Positions 11,979 to 24,700 of a DNA stretch of 64,000 nucleotides are shown in pieces (within the stretch, counting starts at the first letter, position 1; each line of letters starts with the position of its first letter). The notes beneath the pieces are model-generated. The model had not been told where the DNA came from, made no database searches, and saw nothing but the letters and a program-made list of their open reading frames with translations. Source of the stretch: Macrophomina tecta (Eukaryota > Ascomycota > Dothideomycetes > Botryosphaeriales > Botryosphaeriaceae). The stretch covers positions 868,001-932,000 of the forward strand of contig JAKSGN010000038.1 of NCBI GenBank assembly GCA_024180945.1, in the 5' to 3' direction. The position numbers and the translations under genes were made by a program.

Positions 11979-14900
11979 ATGGCCTCACAGCCAGATACTC
12001 CGCCCACTCGGGAAGAGGCCCAAAGACTGATCGCTCAAGTACGGAAGGAGAACGGGGGCATATCGCCCGAACATGAGGCTTTGTTGAAGGAGAACTGTCC
12101 TGATGTTCTGGAGGCTTTGCAAAATGTCCGCAGAAAGCTTGGGTCTGCGACCAAGACGTACGTGAATTTAAAATCTCTCGTTCCTTCGTCCTTCACTGCT
12201 GAAGAAACACCATAGTCTGGCAACAAATCTTTATTCAAAAGATACGCGATTCCTCTACGAGTTGATCCAGAATGCCGAAGACAACCAGTACTGCGTGGGG
12301 ACTACGCCGTTCCTCAAATTTATACTCTACCCTGACAAGATCGTGATTGACTCCAACGAGAACGGGTTCACCTCCCTGAATTTCAAGGCAATATGCAGCA
12401 CCGGAGAGAGCACCAAGACCAACGTGCAGGGGTACGTGGGCGAGAAGGGTATCGGTTTCAAGTCCGTCTTCAAAGTGGCCAAGAAGGTGCACATTCAATC
12501 GGGAGTATTCTCGTTCTCCTTCGTGTATACTCGGGACTCTGACGATGACGGCCTCGGAATGGTTACCCCGCTGAGCGAACCATATGAAGACTTGCCCGCG
12601 GATGTCCGAACCCGGATGATATTGACGCTCCTTCGGCCCGAAGATTTTATGCAACGGGCTGCAGACCTCTCAAACTTGCCTGATACCTTGCTGCTTTTCT
12701 TGTCGAAGATACGTTCCATTAATGTACGTATCTGCTCCTCAGCCAACACCATCACCACAGTCCGCTACAAGCACGTTCGTGGGTCGGATAATTTGGAGAA
12801 GATTCTAAAGTCTACCAAAACATACGATGGAACAACGTCTATCCAGACGAAGCTATTCCTGGTGACCAGACGGGTCATCCGAAATCTGCCGTTCGACCCA
12901 GCAAGAAAACATACGAATCAGGCTACCATCATTCTCGCCTTTCCTGTCGACGTGAACGATACACCAATCCTGGAGAACCAACATGTTTTCGCGTATCTCC
13001 CACTTCGTCGAGTCGGTTTTAAGGTATGCACATCCCTTCTTCAGATAATTGAGGAAAATTTATCTAGTGCTCATGATATTATCACCTCCGGCGATCCAGC
13101 TGTTGATGAGGTCATGATGTTTGCGCTCGACTCACTACTCCAACTTCCGGCTTTCTTGATGCTGATTATTGGCTAGTTTTTGATACAATCAGACTTCATC
13201 ACCCAGGCTAGTCGCGAAGACGTCTTCGACTGTCCAAGAAACGAAACACTGCTGGACGGCGTAGCTCAAACGTTCCGTGATGCGGTACTAGGGTTCAGTA
13301 ACCACCACATGCTTCAATATCAATGGATGCGATATCTGCCTGATGATTCCATCTCTGACGACTTTTGGAAGCGGCTGGCGCCAAAAATTGAGAATCTCTT
13401 GAAGGAAGCTCGGATTTTGAGATCCTGGACCACGAGGCTCCTCCACAGTCCCGGGAAGCTCCGCTACGTGGCCCCCAACTTCCGGGATAAGGACGGCGAA
13501 CCGTTCTTCGCAGATCTGATGCAAGAGGCATACCTAGCGCCTGAGTATGAGTATCGAGATTTGGAGCTGCTCAAGCCACTAGGCACAAAGATGATCACTC
13601 TACCCGAGATCATCGACAGAGTCGAGTCTGACCTGCGGAGAAACAACTCGAAAATGAAGGCCTCTTCCACGAACGACGACTGGCACACCCGCGTTGCAAA
13701 TTTTCTTGCGAGATACTTCAACCCTAACAGAAACAGCCGCATTGACATCCGGATAAAAGCTTTGCCATTGATACCTCTTCGAGGGGGGACCTGGACGGCG
13801 GTAGGCTCGATGGCACAGCCTATATACTTCCCTACAGTAGGGACGTGCAACATTCCATCGGACTTGGACTTCAATATTGTGGATTCTCCGCCAATCCATA
13901 ATACCGCTCGTTCGAGACTCTTTTCCCTTCTGGGCGTGAAAGAGTGCAACCCGGAAACCGTCATATCAGCCATCTACGACAAACATACCTGCAGGCAAGC
14001 CATGACTTTGATTGACTTTTCCATTTCTGCCAATCATCTCCAGTTCCTTTTCTGGCACGGACCCAGTTTCTCCAATCTCAGTCAATCATTTCTCCTGGTC
14101 TCGGATGCGGGCGGCGGATCAGATCACGCACTTGTGGATGCAAAGATTGCGACCATCTATTTTCCAGACCCTTTGGATGAATGCGGTCCATACCAGCTTT
14201 TCACGAAGACACTGGTGACACCTGGCTTTGCCGCTTACTTCCTTGACGCACGATATCTCCGCCACATACCGTCTGAAGCTCGGAGCCGTGAGATGTCATG
14301 GGAGGTGTGGCTTGAGCAGGTTCTTGGCATACGCCGAGCACCTCAGATTAATATCTCGGGGAAGCCCTCCGCTGAGCTCCAGTACATCCTGCGATACTGC
14401 CCGGATAAACTCCTGGAGGTTTTGAGGAGGAATTGGACCGAATACGAGCCTGAAATCACCAACGATATTGAAACATTGGTGCGAAGGTGTCGCATACCTA
14501 CCCATTATCAGGGTAAATACGCGACGACCACCTTAGAGAGTTCATACATCCCCCTCCCGAATTTGGCAGAGTTGGCCAACGAGTTCCGCCTCCTTACACC
14601 AATTTTCGTCCACGTTTCGTTATCAGATCTGTCGGATGAGCTCGGGGAACCATGGAGATTCCTCAGCCGCTTCGGCGTTCGCTTCACAGACGATGTCCAG
14701 TTTTATCTCCACCTCTTACAGGACGTTTCAGAATCTAATGACAATGTCGGCGGCACTTTGGATCGTACTTTCAAGTTATATGAAAGGCTAATGACAAAGT
14801 GCATCTCAGAAGAAGACGCCGAGCAGATCCGGTATGTTTTACTGATGATACATTTGTGCAGCAATGCTGACCCGCGTGTAGTAATCATTTCAAGAATTCA

Positions 14901-17637
14901 AAAGGCGTGTTACTTCCTGACAGATTAAACAGTCCTATTCCCTCAAAATGGGTTTCTGTTGAGCATTGTGTCTGGGATGGACCTGACTGGTTCGAGGTCA
15001 GACCTTGCCTGGGCAAGATTGCCCATTACTGCGCCCTGGATCATCTTTTCAAAACCATTCTCAAGACGAAGGACGCCGTATGGCAGGATTATCTTGACGA
15101 ACTGCGATCTATGAAACTGAGGCAAGTATCAAACCACCCCAAGGTTTCCGAAATTTACCGCTCTCTCTGGAAAGACCTCGAGAAGGATGGCGCCTCTGAG
15201 CTTCTTCGGTATGTATTTTACCGGAATCGTTAGCCATATTTCTATGCTTATCGGAACGCACAGATCGGAGTTTGAAAAAGACAAGTTGGTATACGTTCCC
15301 CAAGGGGAAGCATGGATCGCACCATCTATGTGCCTTTGGGCGAATAACAAGATTCGAATTCCAAACCGAGTATCTGTTGCTACCACCTATTCGTCGCTTG
15401 AGGACTTCTTCACCAAAATGCTGGATGTGCAAAAACCGGACCTTAGAATGCACATCCAGGCGCTCAAGGACCTCTCCACAGCCCGGCCGCCGGCCATCGA
15501 TCGGATAAAGGAGACTATGACTCTGATCAGCTCACTCAATCCATCGGTAGCTTCTCTGGCAGACCTACGCGATGTTGATATCTTTCCGGTCAAATTTCCC
15601 AATGGAGGACTCAGATTGGCAAATTCCAGCGTTGATTTTGCTATCGCAGATCTGAAGGAGTACTACAGAGCATTCCAAGGTCGCATCAATATGCTTGACT
15701 TCTCTCTCAGCGAAATCCACGCTACTAGACCATTCTTGCTGAGCTTGAGGCTACAGAGAAGGTTCATGTCAGTGGCTGTAGAGGAAAAGACGAGGGTAGA
15801 AGGTGGTTCGCAGGATCAACGATTGACGATTGAGTTGCGCCAAAAAGCCTATGCGTTATTTCGGTGAGTCTCCTCGCTTCTATATCAGGCAGAAGTCCGA
15901 AGTCACGACTTCAAATTTGCCTTCTTTTTCAACTACTCCCTCAGATACGTAGTCATATTTCCTGACTTTGAAGCAGCTTTTCTGTGCATTACGCCAGTGC
16001 CAAGACTCGCGACAACGACCGGTCACTATACGAGCTCCTTCGCAACGTGACGGTATCTCAAAGCGCCGGTATCTCCAAGTCAATCCGCCTAGTTCAAAGC
16101 TCTGAGGTTCATACCGTTGAACAAAGCCGGGCGAGCTTTCACCTGGAAGAGACTGGGAACCGACTAAACCTTTTTGTTCCTACAGACAAGCGAGACAGGG
16201 AGCTTTGCTTCCTTCATCAACTTCCGAAACAAATGCTTCACTTTTTGTCAGTGACAGACCCTATGGCACTGGCTGTACTTGTTAAAATTATGGGTTGCAG
16301 TAACCTGGATACGCTCGATTCAGTCTTGGAAGTCGATGGAATAATAGAAGTGGATGGCGTCAGCCGTGAAGACAGATCCGTCGATGATCTTGGAAGCATC
16401 TTCAACAGAGCACTTTCATTCGCGGAAGATCGAACGAGAAACAGCGCATGGAGAGATTCGAGCATGGCTGTTCCATCTACCCCATTCACGCCAGCGATGA
16501 CCAGTATTCCAACTCTTGGGAACGTACATGAACGAGGAGAGAATCGCCAAAGACAGGACAGCTTGATCGGTGCTACCAGAATATCTTCCCCCATGACGAC
16601 CAACACAAAAGCACCTTCCTACGCAGATTCTTCCAGCGTTCCCAACCTCTACTATCAGCCATGCGACATCTCCGCCGCTAGATTCACCAAATGAAAATGG
16701 TGTTCCGGAGGCTGACAAAACAACCTTTCGCGAATATGTTGAAAGAGACATTGCAACAAGCCAATTAGCCAAATTCGTGACAATGACTGCGCAAGAACAT
16801 TATCGCAACTTTTCCTTGGAGGAGTTGAGGCTGGCCCATTATGCCCGCCAGTCAAGGTCAGGTAATACCTACGGAGCACTATTAGACAGGATTATTACCA
16901 AAGCAAGGGCAGGTCTCTTGGGGCAAGTCTTTCCAAGAAAGGGGCAAGCCCCTTTGGAGATATCAGATGAAGTCGCAACCAAAGTCTTTGGGCCCCGCTC
17001 ACTGGACCGGGATAGAAAAGTTGGCGCTGCGGGAGAGCTTTTCGTGAGTTTTCATACGTTCACTCCACAGCACAAAACGTTAATGCCAGAAACGCACCTC
17101 AGGCTTTCGAGAGACTTCTTGCGATGGGGCTACCACGATTTGATATCGGAAACTGGAGAAGCATAATACGAAAAGAAGTCCAAGCAAGCCATAAATATCA
17201 TGACATCGGCCCCTGGATCGGATCTGAGACGTCGGACATCGTGTATGAAGACAAGGAAGGCTGGTTCCAGAATGAACTTCGCCTCCTCGGCCACCTGGAT
17301 CCGGAAGATTCGGTCTCGTCGACCGCCACATACTACTTGGAGGTCAAGACCACCACAGGAAAATTCGATGAGCCGTTCTACATGAGCGAGGCACAGTTCA
17401 AACGCGTAAGTCCCCTGTATCCCTGTGCTAATCGCTGATATTGAACTTTCTCTTTGGCAGATGAAAAAAATGACGCTGAAACCCGGAATTCTCGCGTCAG
17501 ATGTATACATATTGCTGCGTGTATACAACATCGAAGGGTCCACTCCAGGCCTACTAGCTTATCTGGATCCATACAGAGCCAAAGCGAACGGATCACTGGA
17601 GTTCAAGGTTGACACTTGGTCTGTTCGACCAACATAA
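11979..17637 (+). CDS. NO VEIN/sacsin-like protein: GHKL ATPase plus DUF3883-type C-terminus
   Basis: Predicted 1670-residue protein. Exons: 11979-12157, 12216-13023, 13177-14831, 14882-15208, 15264-15863, 15977-16523, 16627-17043, 17103-17405, 17461-17637; all junctions keep frame. The N-terminus carries a Hsp90/histidine-kinase-type ATP site: ELIQNAEDN (Glu75, Asn79, Asp82), a DSNENGF box, and GEKGIGFKSVF near residue 135. This matches sacsin and plant NO VEIN proteins. The middle has no recognisable domain. The last 190 or so residues match the NO VEIN C-terminal domain (DUF3883), with GAAGELF, NWRSIIRKEV, a conserved Asp in SDIVYE, and YYLEVKTTTGK; the Asp...ExK pattern resembles PD-(D/E)XK nucleases. 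The intron at 16524-16626 is the least certain. The 153-nt intron 13024-13176 is longer than most others. The role is unknown; ATP-dependent remodelling or nucleic-acid processing is inference. Confidence 0.85.
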
Positions 17638-18340
17638 TTAGGGCAGCACATAGGGGCAGCAATGGGTAGGCTTAGTTTGCCAAAGAAAAAAAAAGGGGGG
17701 TGGGGGTGGGGGAGCGTTCCTCTTTGAGCCGTACTGTTGAAGTCATTCCAAGCGCTTTTGACATCCGGAGTTCCGAACTCATGCAATCATCCCTTTCTGA
17801 TGGTATTCCTACTTCTGTTAAATGGAAGAGCCTCTGAGCTTCATGAAATGCGAGCCCTAGCTGAAGCAGCCATTCAGACTCAAATGCTGTCGATCCTGTG
17901 TTGATTGCATGGTCACACAATTGCACGAGCAGACCTAAAGCGTTCAATGGCCTCGCGCAACAACAGTAAAAGTCCAACTAACCTCAGTGCACCTCCAACC
18001 CTTGCCACGAACTCGTTCAAATTTTCCATTTGCACATTAGACAGGGCCGCGCGCCTCAGGGCTCTGGAAGATGATTGCGAGGTTGGCTGTGGCGCGCGTC
18101 TGGAGTCGCGGGACGTCATAGATCACAGAGGCGACGTGGGGGTGCGCTTCGGCGCATCGCAGTGATTCAACTAGCCTCTGCGGCATATTTCATGGTTTGG
18201 ATGACGATTATTAACCTGATGGACTTCTGTGTGCCGACTTCCCCCCTAAAGTTGGAGCACGTGGCACACATGAAATGTGCACTGAATAGCTGTCCAGCCC
18301 GTCTCTGCACTGCCTCATCCGAACGAGGTATGCCACCGCC
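17638..18340. other. Intergenic between convergent genes
   Basis: This is the 3' region shared by the NO VEIN-like gene and minus-strand BTB copy 4. A short A-run followed by a G-run lies at about 17687-17712. No gene was seen. Confidence 0.6.
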
Positions 18341-19349
18341 TTAATCCTGCAAGTAGCGCTTCCAGGAAGTAGGAACGCGAGAGGCCCTACAGCGGTAGCA
18401 AGCAACCGGCGCATGGCGTTCCGGCATGACAAGCTCAATGATGTTCTCGCAGCGCGGGCACCTGTACGTTTCCTTCACCGGCACCTGAGCCTTCAGAGAC
18501 CTGATGCGAGACTTTTGCTGCTCAAAGCTCCGCTTGTAGCGGGCCTCGAGCGAACAGATGCGTCTCTCAGTCTCACGGAGTTTCTCGTCCTTCTCTTTGT
18601 TCTGCCGAGCAATTTCCTTGAGGAACTTGCCCATGAACTTGCGAGCAAGCTCCATCATTTCCGCGTGGATCTGTCCCCCAAGTATAGTGTCTTGGTGTTT
18701 TAAGGCAAATTCAAGGATATCATGCTCGAGATCAAGGAGGTCGGGGCCGTTCGTCGTGTCGTAGAGGTCGTCCAGGGTCGCCGGGAGAACCGGAAGCGCC
18801 TCCTCCCAAGCCTGCTTCAGGATTTTCATGATCTTCTCGCGGGACTTCTTCGCCAGAACAGCAGCCATGATGTACTTCGCAAAGGCGTACACCTCGACAT
18901 GAAACTGGAGCATCTCAGGGATTTCAAGATCATCCTCTGGGGAGTAGTCGTCGAAGTATAGGAGTTTGATGAGAGCGCGCACTGCAGAAGGCTTATACTG
19001 GGACATATCTATGAACCCCGTGATGCTTTCCTGGGTGAGACACAGAAGGAATCAGCCACAACCAGAATCGCAGTCGCATGTGCAGATTGAAGTGGTGACA
19101 ATTGGCAGCAGAGACTTACCTTGAAGGCGCCGCGCTTCAGCATCTTGGCAAAGAACTTGCACTGCTCGCCCAGGATGGCGCGGTGAGCTTTTACTTCCGT
19201 TCCATCAGCAAGACCAATCCTCACGTTCTTCAACTCCTCATTGCTGTAGGCTATTAGTAACTACCTCTGTGATTGACCAGGTGATGAGAGTTATGGCTTT
19301 TAAATAGTACTTACTCGTAGAGCTCCTCTTTGCAGGTGAGCCTTGACAT
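18341..19349 (-). CDS. BTB/POZ protein with coiled coil and zinc ribbon (copy 4)
   Basis: Predicted 282-residue protein from exons 19349-19315, 19243-19120 and 19030-18341. Introns are 19244-19314 (phase 2, GTAAGT) and 19031-19119 (phase 0, GTAAGT), with the same two positions and phases as the plus-strand copies. The first exon is only 11 codons plus two bases. The BTB core reads VRIGLADGTEVKAHRAILG, then after the second intron ESITGF and a helical part with FHVEVYAFAKY. Unlike copies 1 and 3, it has a charged, probably coiled-coil segment (about residues 180-235, rich in Lys/Glu/Arg) before the zinc ribbon CPRC...CYRC. It converges on the NO VEIN-like gene. Function is unknown; dimerisation through BTB and coiled coil is inferred. 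Confidence 0.88.
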
Positions 19350-20457
19350 CTTTGTCTATCTTTCTGTGCTTCAGTGCGGCACCAGGTTGTCTGCGTGGTC
19401 GCATGGTGTGGCAGTGTTGAAGCTAAGTACTGGAGGAGGAACACGACTTTATATAACTAACGCAACCAGAAAAAATGAACCGAAGGGGCAGGTATTCTAC
19501 TCCGGGTCAAGCCATTCCAGGAAATTCTAGCCCACGGTGGCTTCTGTAAAGATCTTTCTGTCTAGAAACGACAAGCTTCAGGTGACGGTGAAACGTGAAC
19601 GATGCTCTGCAGATGTGTTGATTTGTGATAGCGCCCTTGGGGCGGCCTCAAAAGCACCTGCCAGCTCAAAGGTTGTTGGACAACAGAACATCCATGTAGC
19701 GTCTCACTTGACAATATGGGCCACATATCACCATAGCATTATGGCAAGTTTAAAGGTCCCTCTTTTGATTCCTTTCTGCCACATGATGCGGCCGAGGCAT
19801 CCCAACCGCTCTCTGCACACTCAATACGCGTTACTTATCAGATGTTTTTATGTGAGGCTTCACCTCATTTTGGCACGGCAAACCTTGCTTCATTATGTTG
19901 ATGCTATGCGCTCCGCTCGCAGCCTGCAGGCTTCTACCCAGGTTTATTTAGACCCAAAATATCGAAAACGGGAATATCTATCTCCACAATGAGATACTGG
20001 TGGCAATGTCTAAGTTCTGAGCTCACATATGCTTCTCCTTTCATTGATATTTGAATTTAGCGCGAATCGAGGCTCCATCCTCAGCCACATTTAGATCCTT
20101 GTTTTCGTTATCCATGTTTAGAATTAATGTGCTCTCAGAACTGGGCAAGAGAATGGTTCGTGCTAGCGCTTTTGCCCGTCGCGGACCCAGGGCCATGATG
20201 TGGCTGAAAGTGCTCCCTGAGCCCGGACAAAAGTTGAAGACCCTCGCACTTCAAGATTTAAAAAGCCTGTCCCCATCCTGATTGTGTCAACCGCCTTCAA
20301 GTAAAGTGAGCCTTGCAACGAACTCGCTCTGAAATTTCTGTCTCCGCAGCTTATTTTATCCTCTCAAACACCCACGATCACCTCTACAAACGTCTACAAC
20401 CGCCGCCGCAATCTCGAAACGCAAAGTAAATCAAGAACCGACTCCCAAAAGCCAGCT
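19350..20457. other. Intergenic, no gene recognised
   Basis: Only short frames without motifs were seen. One 151-codon frame (19537-19992, +) has no domain and no support from splice context. The right end is the likely leader of the 62-codon frame. Confidence 0.5.
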
Positions 20458-20646
20458 ATGGATATTTTCGGACCTTCCCTCTGGCCCCTCTATGCCTCGG
20501 AAAATTATGTCGCTGCGGTGATAGAGGAAGAAACCCGCAACGGAATTTTCGCAATCAGCATTATCGGAATGATAGCCGCTCTCACACTCTTCGCTCTCGT
20601 CGGCCGCAGCCTGTGGAAGAACTTCCTCAAAGCTCCCGTACAGTGA
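20458..20646 (+). CDS. Putative small single-pass membrane protein (62 aa)
   Basis: This is an uninterrupted 62-residue frame with an A-rich context before the ATG. Residues 1-27 are polar with an acidic patch (EEET). A strongly hydrophobic segment, about residues 29-49 (GIFAISIIGMIAALTLFALVG), follows, then a basic tail (RSLWKNFLK). The tail charge would place the C-terminus on the cytosolic side under the positive-inside rule. I do not recognise the family. It is listed because the segment is a clean transmembrane helix in an otherwise empty region, but a frame of this length can occur by chance. Confidence 0.4.
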   Translation: MDIFGPSLWPLYASENYVAAVIEEETRNGIFAISIIGMIAALTLFALVGRSLWKNFLKAPVQ

Positions 20647-21717
20647 TGGCAAGGAAAGAGACGGGCGGCAAGGGAGTCGGCCAGGCTGGAGGAGGGGACA
20701 TTCAGATGGGTGCCGAAGATAGGGAGGATAAACTGTGTGGCGCTAGTGGGAACGACTGAACCGCCGAGGTAGTGAAGATTCCCGCACATACACACCCGGG
20801 TAACTGCTTCAACTCCTATGGATGAGGGCGGTATGAAGTTGGAAGACACTCGGCCCCTAGGGCGTTAGCGAATTTTGGTGGAGGGGAAAAACATAGAATC
20901 TTCTATTTACCTTCGGACTGCGTTCGACTATGGTATCGGTTGCCGGCTTCTCCGACAAAACTGGAAATATTGGAGAAATGACTGTGTGTTGCCGTTGTTG
21001 TCCCATGGCCATATCCACACTGTGGTCCAGCGCGCTTCATACCCACGGGCCAAACTTAATGGTCACAACCATTCCACGACCCTAGCGATATGCCACCCGC
21101 TGTTTGGTATCCCTATCCGTTCTACCCAAAGAGCGTACGTTTGCTCCACCCTATCACACCCCCTCGCCCTTGATACCCAAGACAGCTTTGCCGGCAACAC
21201 TGGGATCTCCGAGACTTTGAGCCAAAGCACCGTTGGAAGGCAGCAACCACGATTGTCAATTCTCAGCGCTTGTTAGTCAAAAGGCACACCAAACAGCAGC
21301 ATTGCGCATTGCCGCCAACCGCGACGTACAGATCAGTCCTCATCTTCTCACGACAGGGTAATAATAAGGTCAGCACCCTGAGCTTCTTTCCCATCTAAAA
21401 TTCACACAAGAAAGCCATTAGAAGCCACACAGCAAGCGCGAAACAGAAAAGAAAAGCTTAGCTCACGGGGGAATAGCAAGAGGAGCCCACTTCTCAGAGA
21501 CAAAAAGCACAAAAGCAGAGTATTCTATCATCCTCCCCAATACCCATGACTTGTACCCATGCAAACCATGACCATTCCCATCTCCCGCAATCCCCAACGC
21601 CTTCGTTAATCGAAAGGGGGCACGTCTACATTCCCACCCCGTGAGCGCCCACGTTCCATCCTCCATCAAGCTTTCAAACAGCCACAATTACCTCACAATT
21701 CCCCCTGCTCTACCTCT
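20647..21717. other. Intergenic, 3' side of Doa10 gene
   Basis: No gene was recognised. The right part is the 3' untranslated side of the minus-strand Doa10 gene. Confidence 0.55.
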
Positions 21718-24700
21718 CTACGCCACCCCCACCCCTTGCGAACTCGCTACTGCACTCACGACCCCCGCACCAGCCCTCCTCTCTCCTAAATTATGCAGGC
21801 GCTCGCCAATCAAATATACCTCATCCTTAATCCTCTGCCTCCACCGCTCTGTCGCGCGGACGGCGCACCAAGCCACCCAGGCACTCAGGCCCACGCCCAA
21901 TGCGAGCGGATACACGAGCGTATACACTTTCATCTTCGTCTCCTCGCCCGCGCTCGCATACCAGGTGGAATTAGCCAACTGGGCAGCGACGAGTGGCAGA
22001 AGCAAGGTAGAGGCGAAGAAGACGGCGACGGGGAGGACGAAAGCGCGGGTAGCGAGGCGAGCATTGGGGTGGAGGTACCCATCGCGGACGACGGCCTGAA
22101 GGGCGCGCGAGATGAGTGAGCGCGGATTCCACAGGAGGATGCGGGCAGCTATGCGGGCGTAGAGGAAGCCGAGCGTCCAGTCCTGGATGATGTGAATGAC
22201 GTGCGTCTCGCCGGGACCGAGGTAGGCGTGCAGCGGAATGAGGACGTAGAACTCGAGGAAGATAGCGAAGAGCACTGGAAGGACAAGGATGAGGGCGCCG
22301 TACACGTAGGCGACGGATGCGGCCTGCTTGGCATAGCCACCCAGGATGGAGAGGGTTGAGTATGTGGCGTTGAAGGGGTGCCTGGCGGAGTCCGACATGA
22401 ATTTGAAGATATTGCGCAGGTGGAAGAGGCCATAAGCCACGGCGCCAAGGATGTAGACGCCGACAGAAAAGGCATAGATGTCGTTGATGTGCGAGCCTTC
22501 TGGCATGAACTGGGCGAACAAACGGCGACCAAAGAGTAGAGGGATGACAGTCACACCAACACCGGTCGCTGCTGCAAACAGCCAAATCGCCACGACGAAT
22601 AGGCAGATGCGGAAACGGAAGCACGGTGGAATATAGACAGTTTCGGTCAAGCCAGAGTCCTTGCCATGGATCGGGTCGTCCTCTGCCTTACCGTCCAGCC
22701 GGTTGTCAAAGACATCAACATCGACAAATACACTTTGCCCTCTGCGGATGCGAACCTGGTCTGATGCGGGTGCACGTACATACTTCCCGTCGAATAAGAA
22801 GTACACTTCGGTGTTACGATCCTCGGCAAGTATCTGACGATCATGACCGATCACAGGTTCGTCGACGTTGCCGTGTTTCCGCTGGAACCAGGCTGACCAG
22901 GTTCGCCTTACATGTCGGCCCCGCTCATCTGGCTTCTTCTCTCCAAACAAGAAATCGGAGAGTCTAAGGGCGCGAGCACACTTCCGGAACCACCATTGAT
23001 ACATCTCGTGGAGACCATCGCTGGGCTTGAAGAGCTTGATAACAAGCGGTGTAAGGAAATTGAAGAAGAGCAAGTCCAGGGGGAACTCCATCGACGGGTC
23101 ATTCGTTGCCCAATGGATCGGCAGTATGCCGTCAAAGCCGTAGTAGAGGCTCCAAACCACTCCACCCAGGCAACAGATGACTAACGCACCGTAGACGAAG
23201 GCACTGAAGGCGATCTTACGTAACTGGCCTGTAACGCTCCGCTCAAGAACGTCTCGGACTGGGTGGAACGTTGGGTCATCAGGATCCCTGATAAAGTAGA
23301 GAACGCCAGTCCGCATGATCTTTCGGCACATGGATACGAAGAGAGCGAAATGGAACATGTAGCAAGTGCCAACAAACCAATGGACGAAGCCGGCAGTCCA
23401 GGGCGAACTACGCGCAAAGTCAATCCGCGAAGAGACTGTGGCTTGTTCAAATAGAGGCAGCAATGCTCCGTCGAGAAGAATGCCGCAGTAAAGTGGGAAG
23501 GCGATCATCTCGATGCTGATTATCAGGATTACCTTGAGCACACCTCCCGCTTGTTGCAGGATGTCCGAGATGACTCCTTCCACCCGACGGCCATTTGCTG
23601 ACGTGGTAAATGGTGTGCCTCGCTTCAAGTATAACCCACCGGCCACGGCGAAGAAAATGTAGCCAGCCAGGATTGCAATGACGCGGTCGCTGGTTGTCCA
23701 GTACTCAAAGGTAGGATCCACGGCTGGCACTGTGCCATTCCCTGCGTCAAGCCTCAAGGACAGCCCATTCGTCGTTGAAATAGTCGGTAAAGAAGCACGG
23801 AAACTGCTGAACATTGAGGTGACCAGTTGCAAGGCGGAATCAAAGAATCGGCCGATGGCAGAGACGGCAGAGAATGATTCCATAGATGTCGCTCTGCTAA
23901 AAATGTCTGTGACTCCTGTCCAGATCAAGGATACCCACTCACTAAACGCCTTCTGAAGTGAGCGTAGCGCAGCGTGGGAGCTTATTGACAAATGGAGATA
24001 ATCCGAGTTCATACTCGTACCGGCGATAGTGAATAGCTTCGAGACTCGCTCAATCGCAGACTCAGCGACTGTCCGAGTGGATGAAGCGGCCGAATCGAGG
24101 GATTTGTGCGAGCCAATGAATGGAAGCACCAGACGAAGCACGAAGATAGACCAATAGACAGCTGCTGCGCCAAGGAACAGCACTGAGTCGACGATGAAGT
24201 CCGCAGTGACTGAGAGAATTCGAAGCGGTAGCTTTAGGAATAGCCAGACAGGTCGACCTAAGGACAGCAGGACCACTTTACCCCAAAGGTACGGGATCCA
24301 CACGGCCACGGCTACGGTGGCAGATATGAGGACCGCACTGAAAAGCGCGTTCTGGAAAAGCCCAACGAGCGGTCCTTGCATTCCAATCAGCTCCATGATA
24401 CCCTCGAGGTCTTCAGCATCCTCGACAGCATCTTGATCCATGATGTCAATGCCAGCCTGTGCAGCGGCAGCAGCTACTTCAGGGTCGCGAGGAGCATCGG
24501 CGTCGTCAAAGCCGTCACCAATGATTGCATCTCTCTGTACGAAAGGCGCCTCATCTGCCAAGTTCTGGACGACGTGCTCTTCATTAGCGCCAGGAGTACC
24601 GTCGTCATCTGCGAGAACGATATCACCCCACAGCCAGTAGTAGACACGGTCCCACAGGCTGGCGTCTGCGGGTAACTGGTGCTGACTGGCTTGCAGCTCA

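Noticed and set aside
12721..12741. Possible intron with GTACGT donor and CCTCAG acceptor in the NO VEIN-like gene
   Set aside because: It is only about 21 nt long, far below a usable intron, and the frame is open through it.
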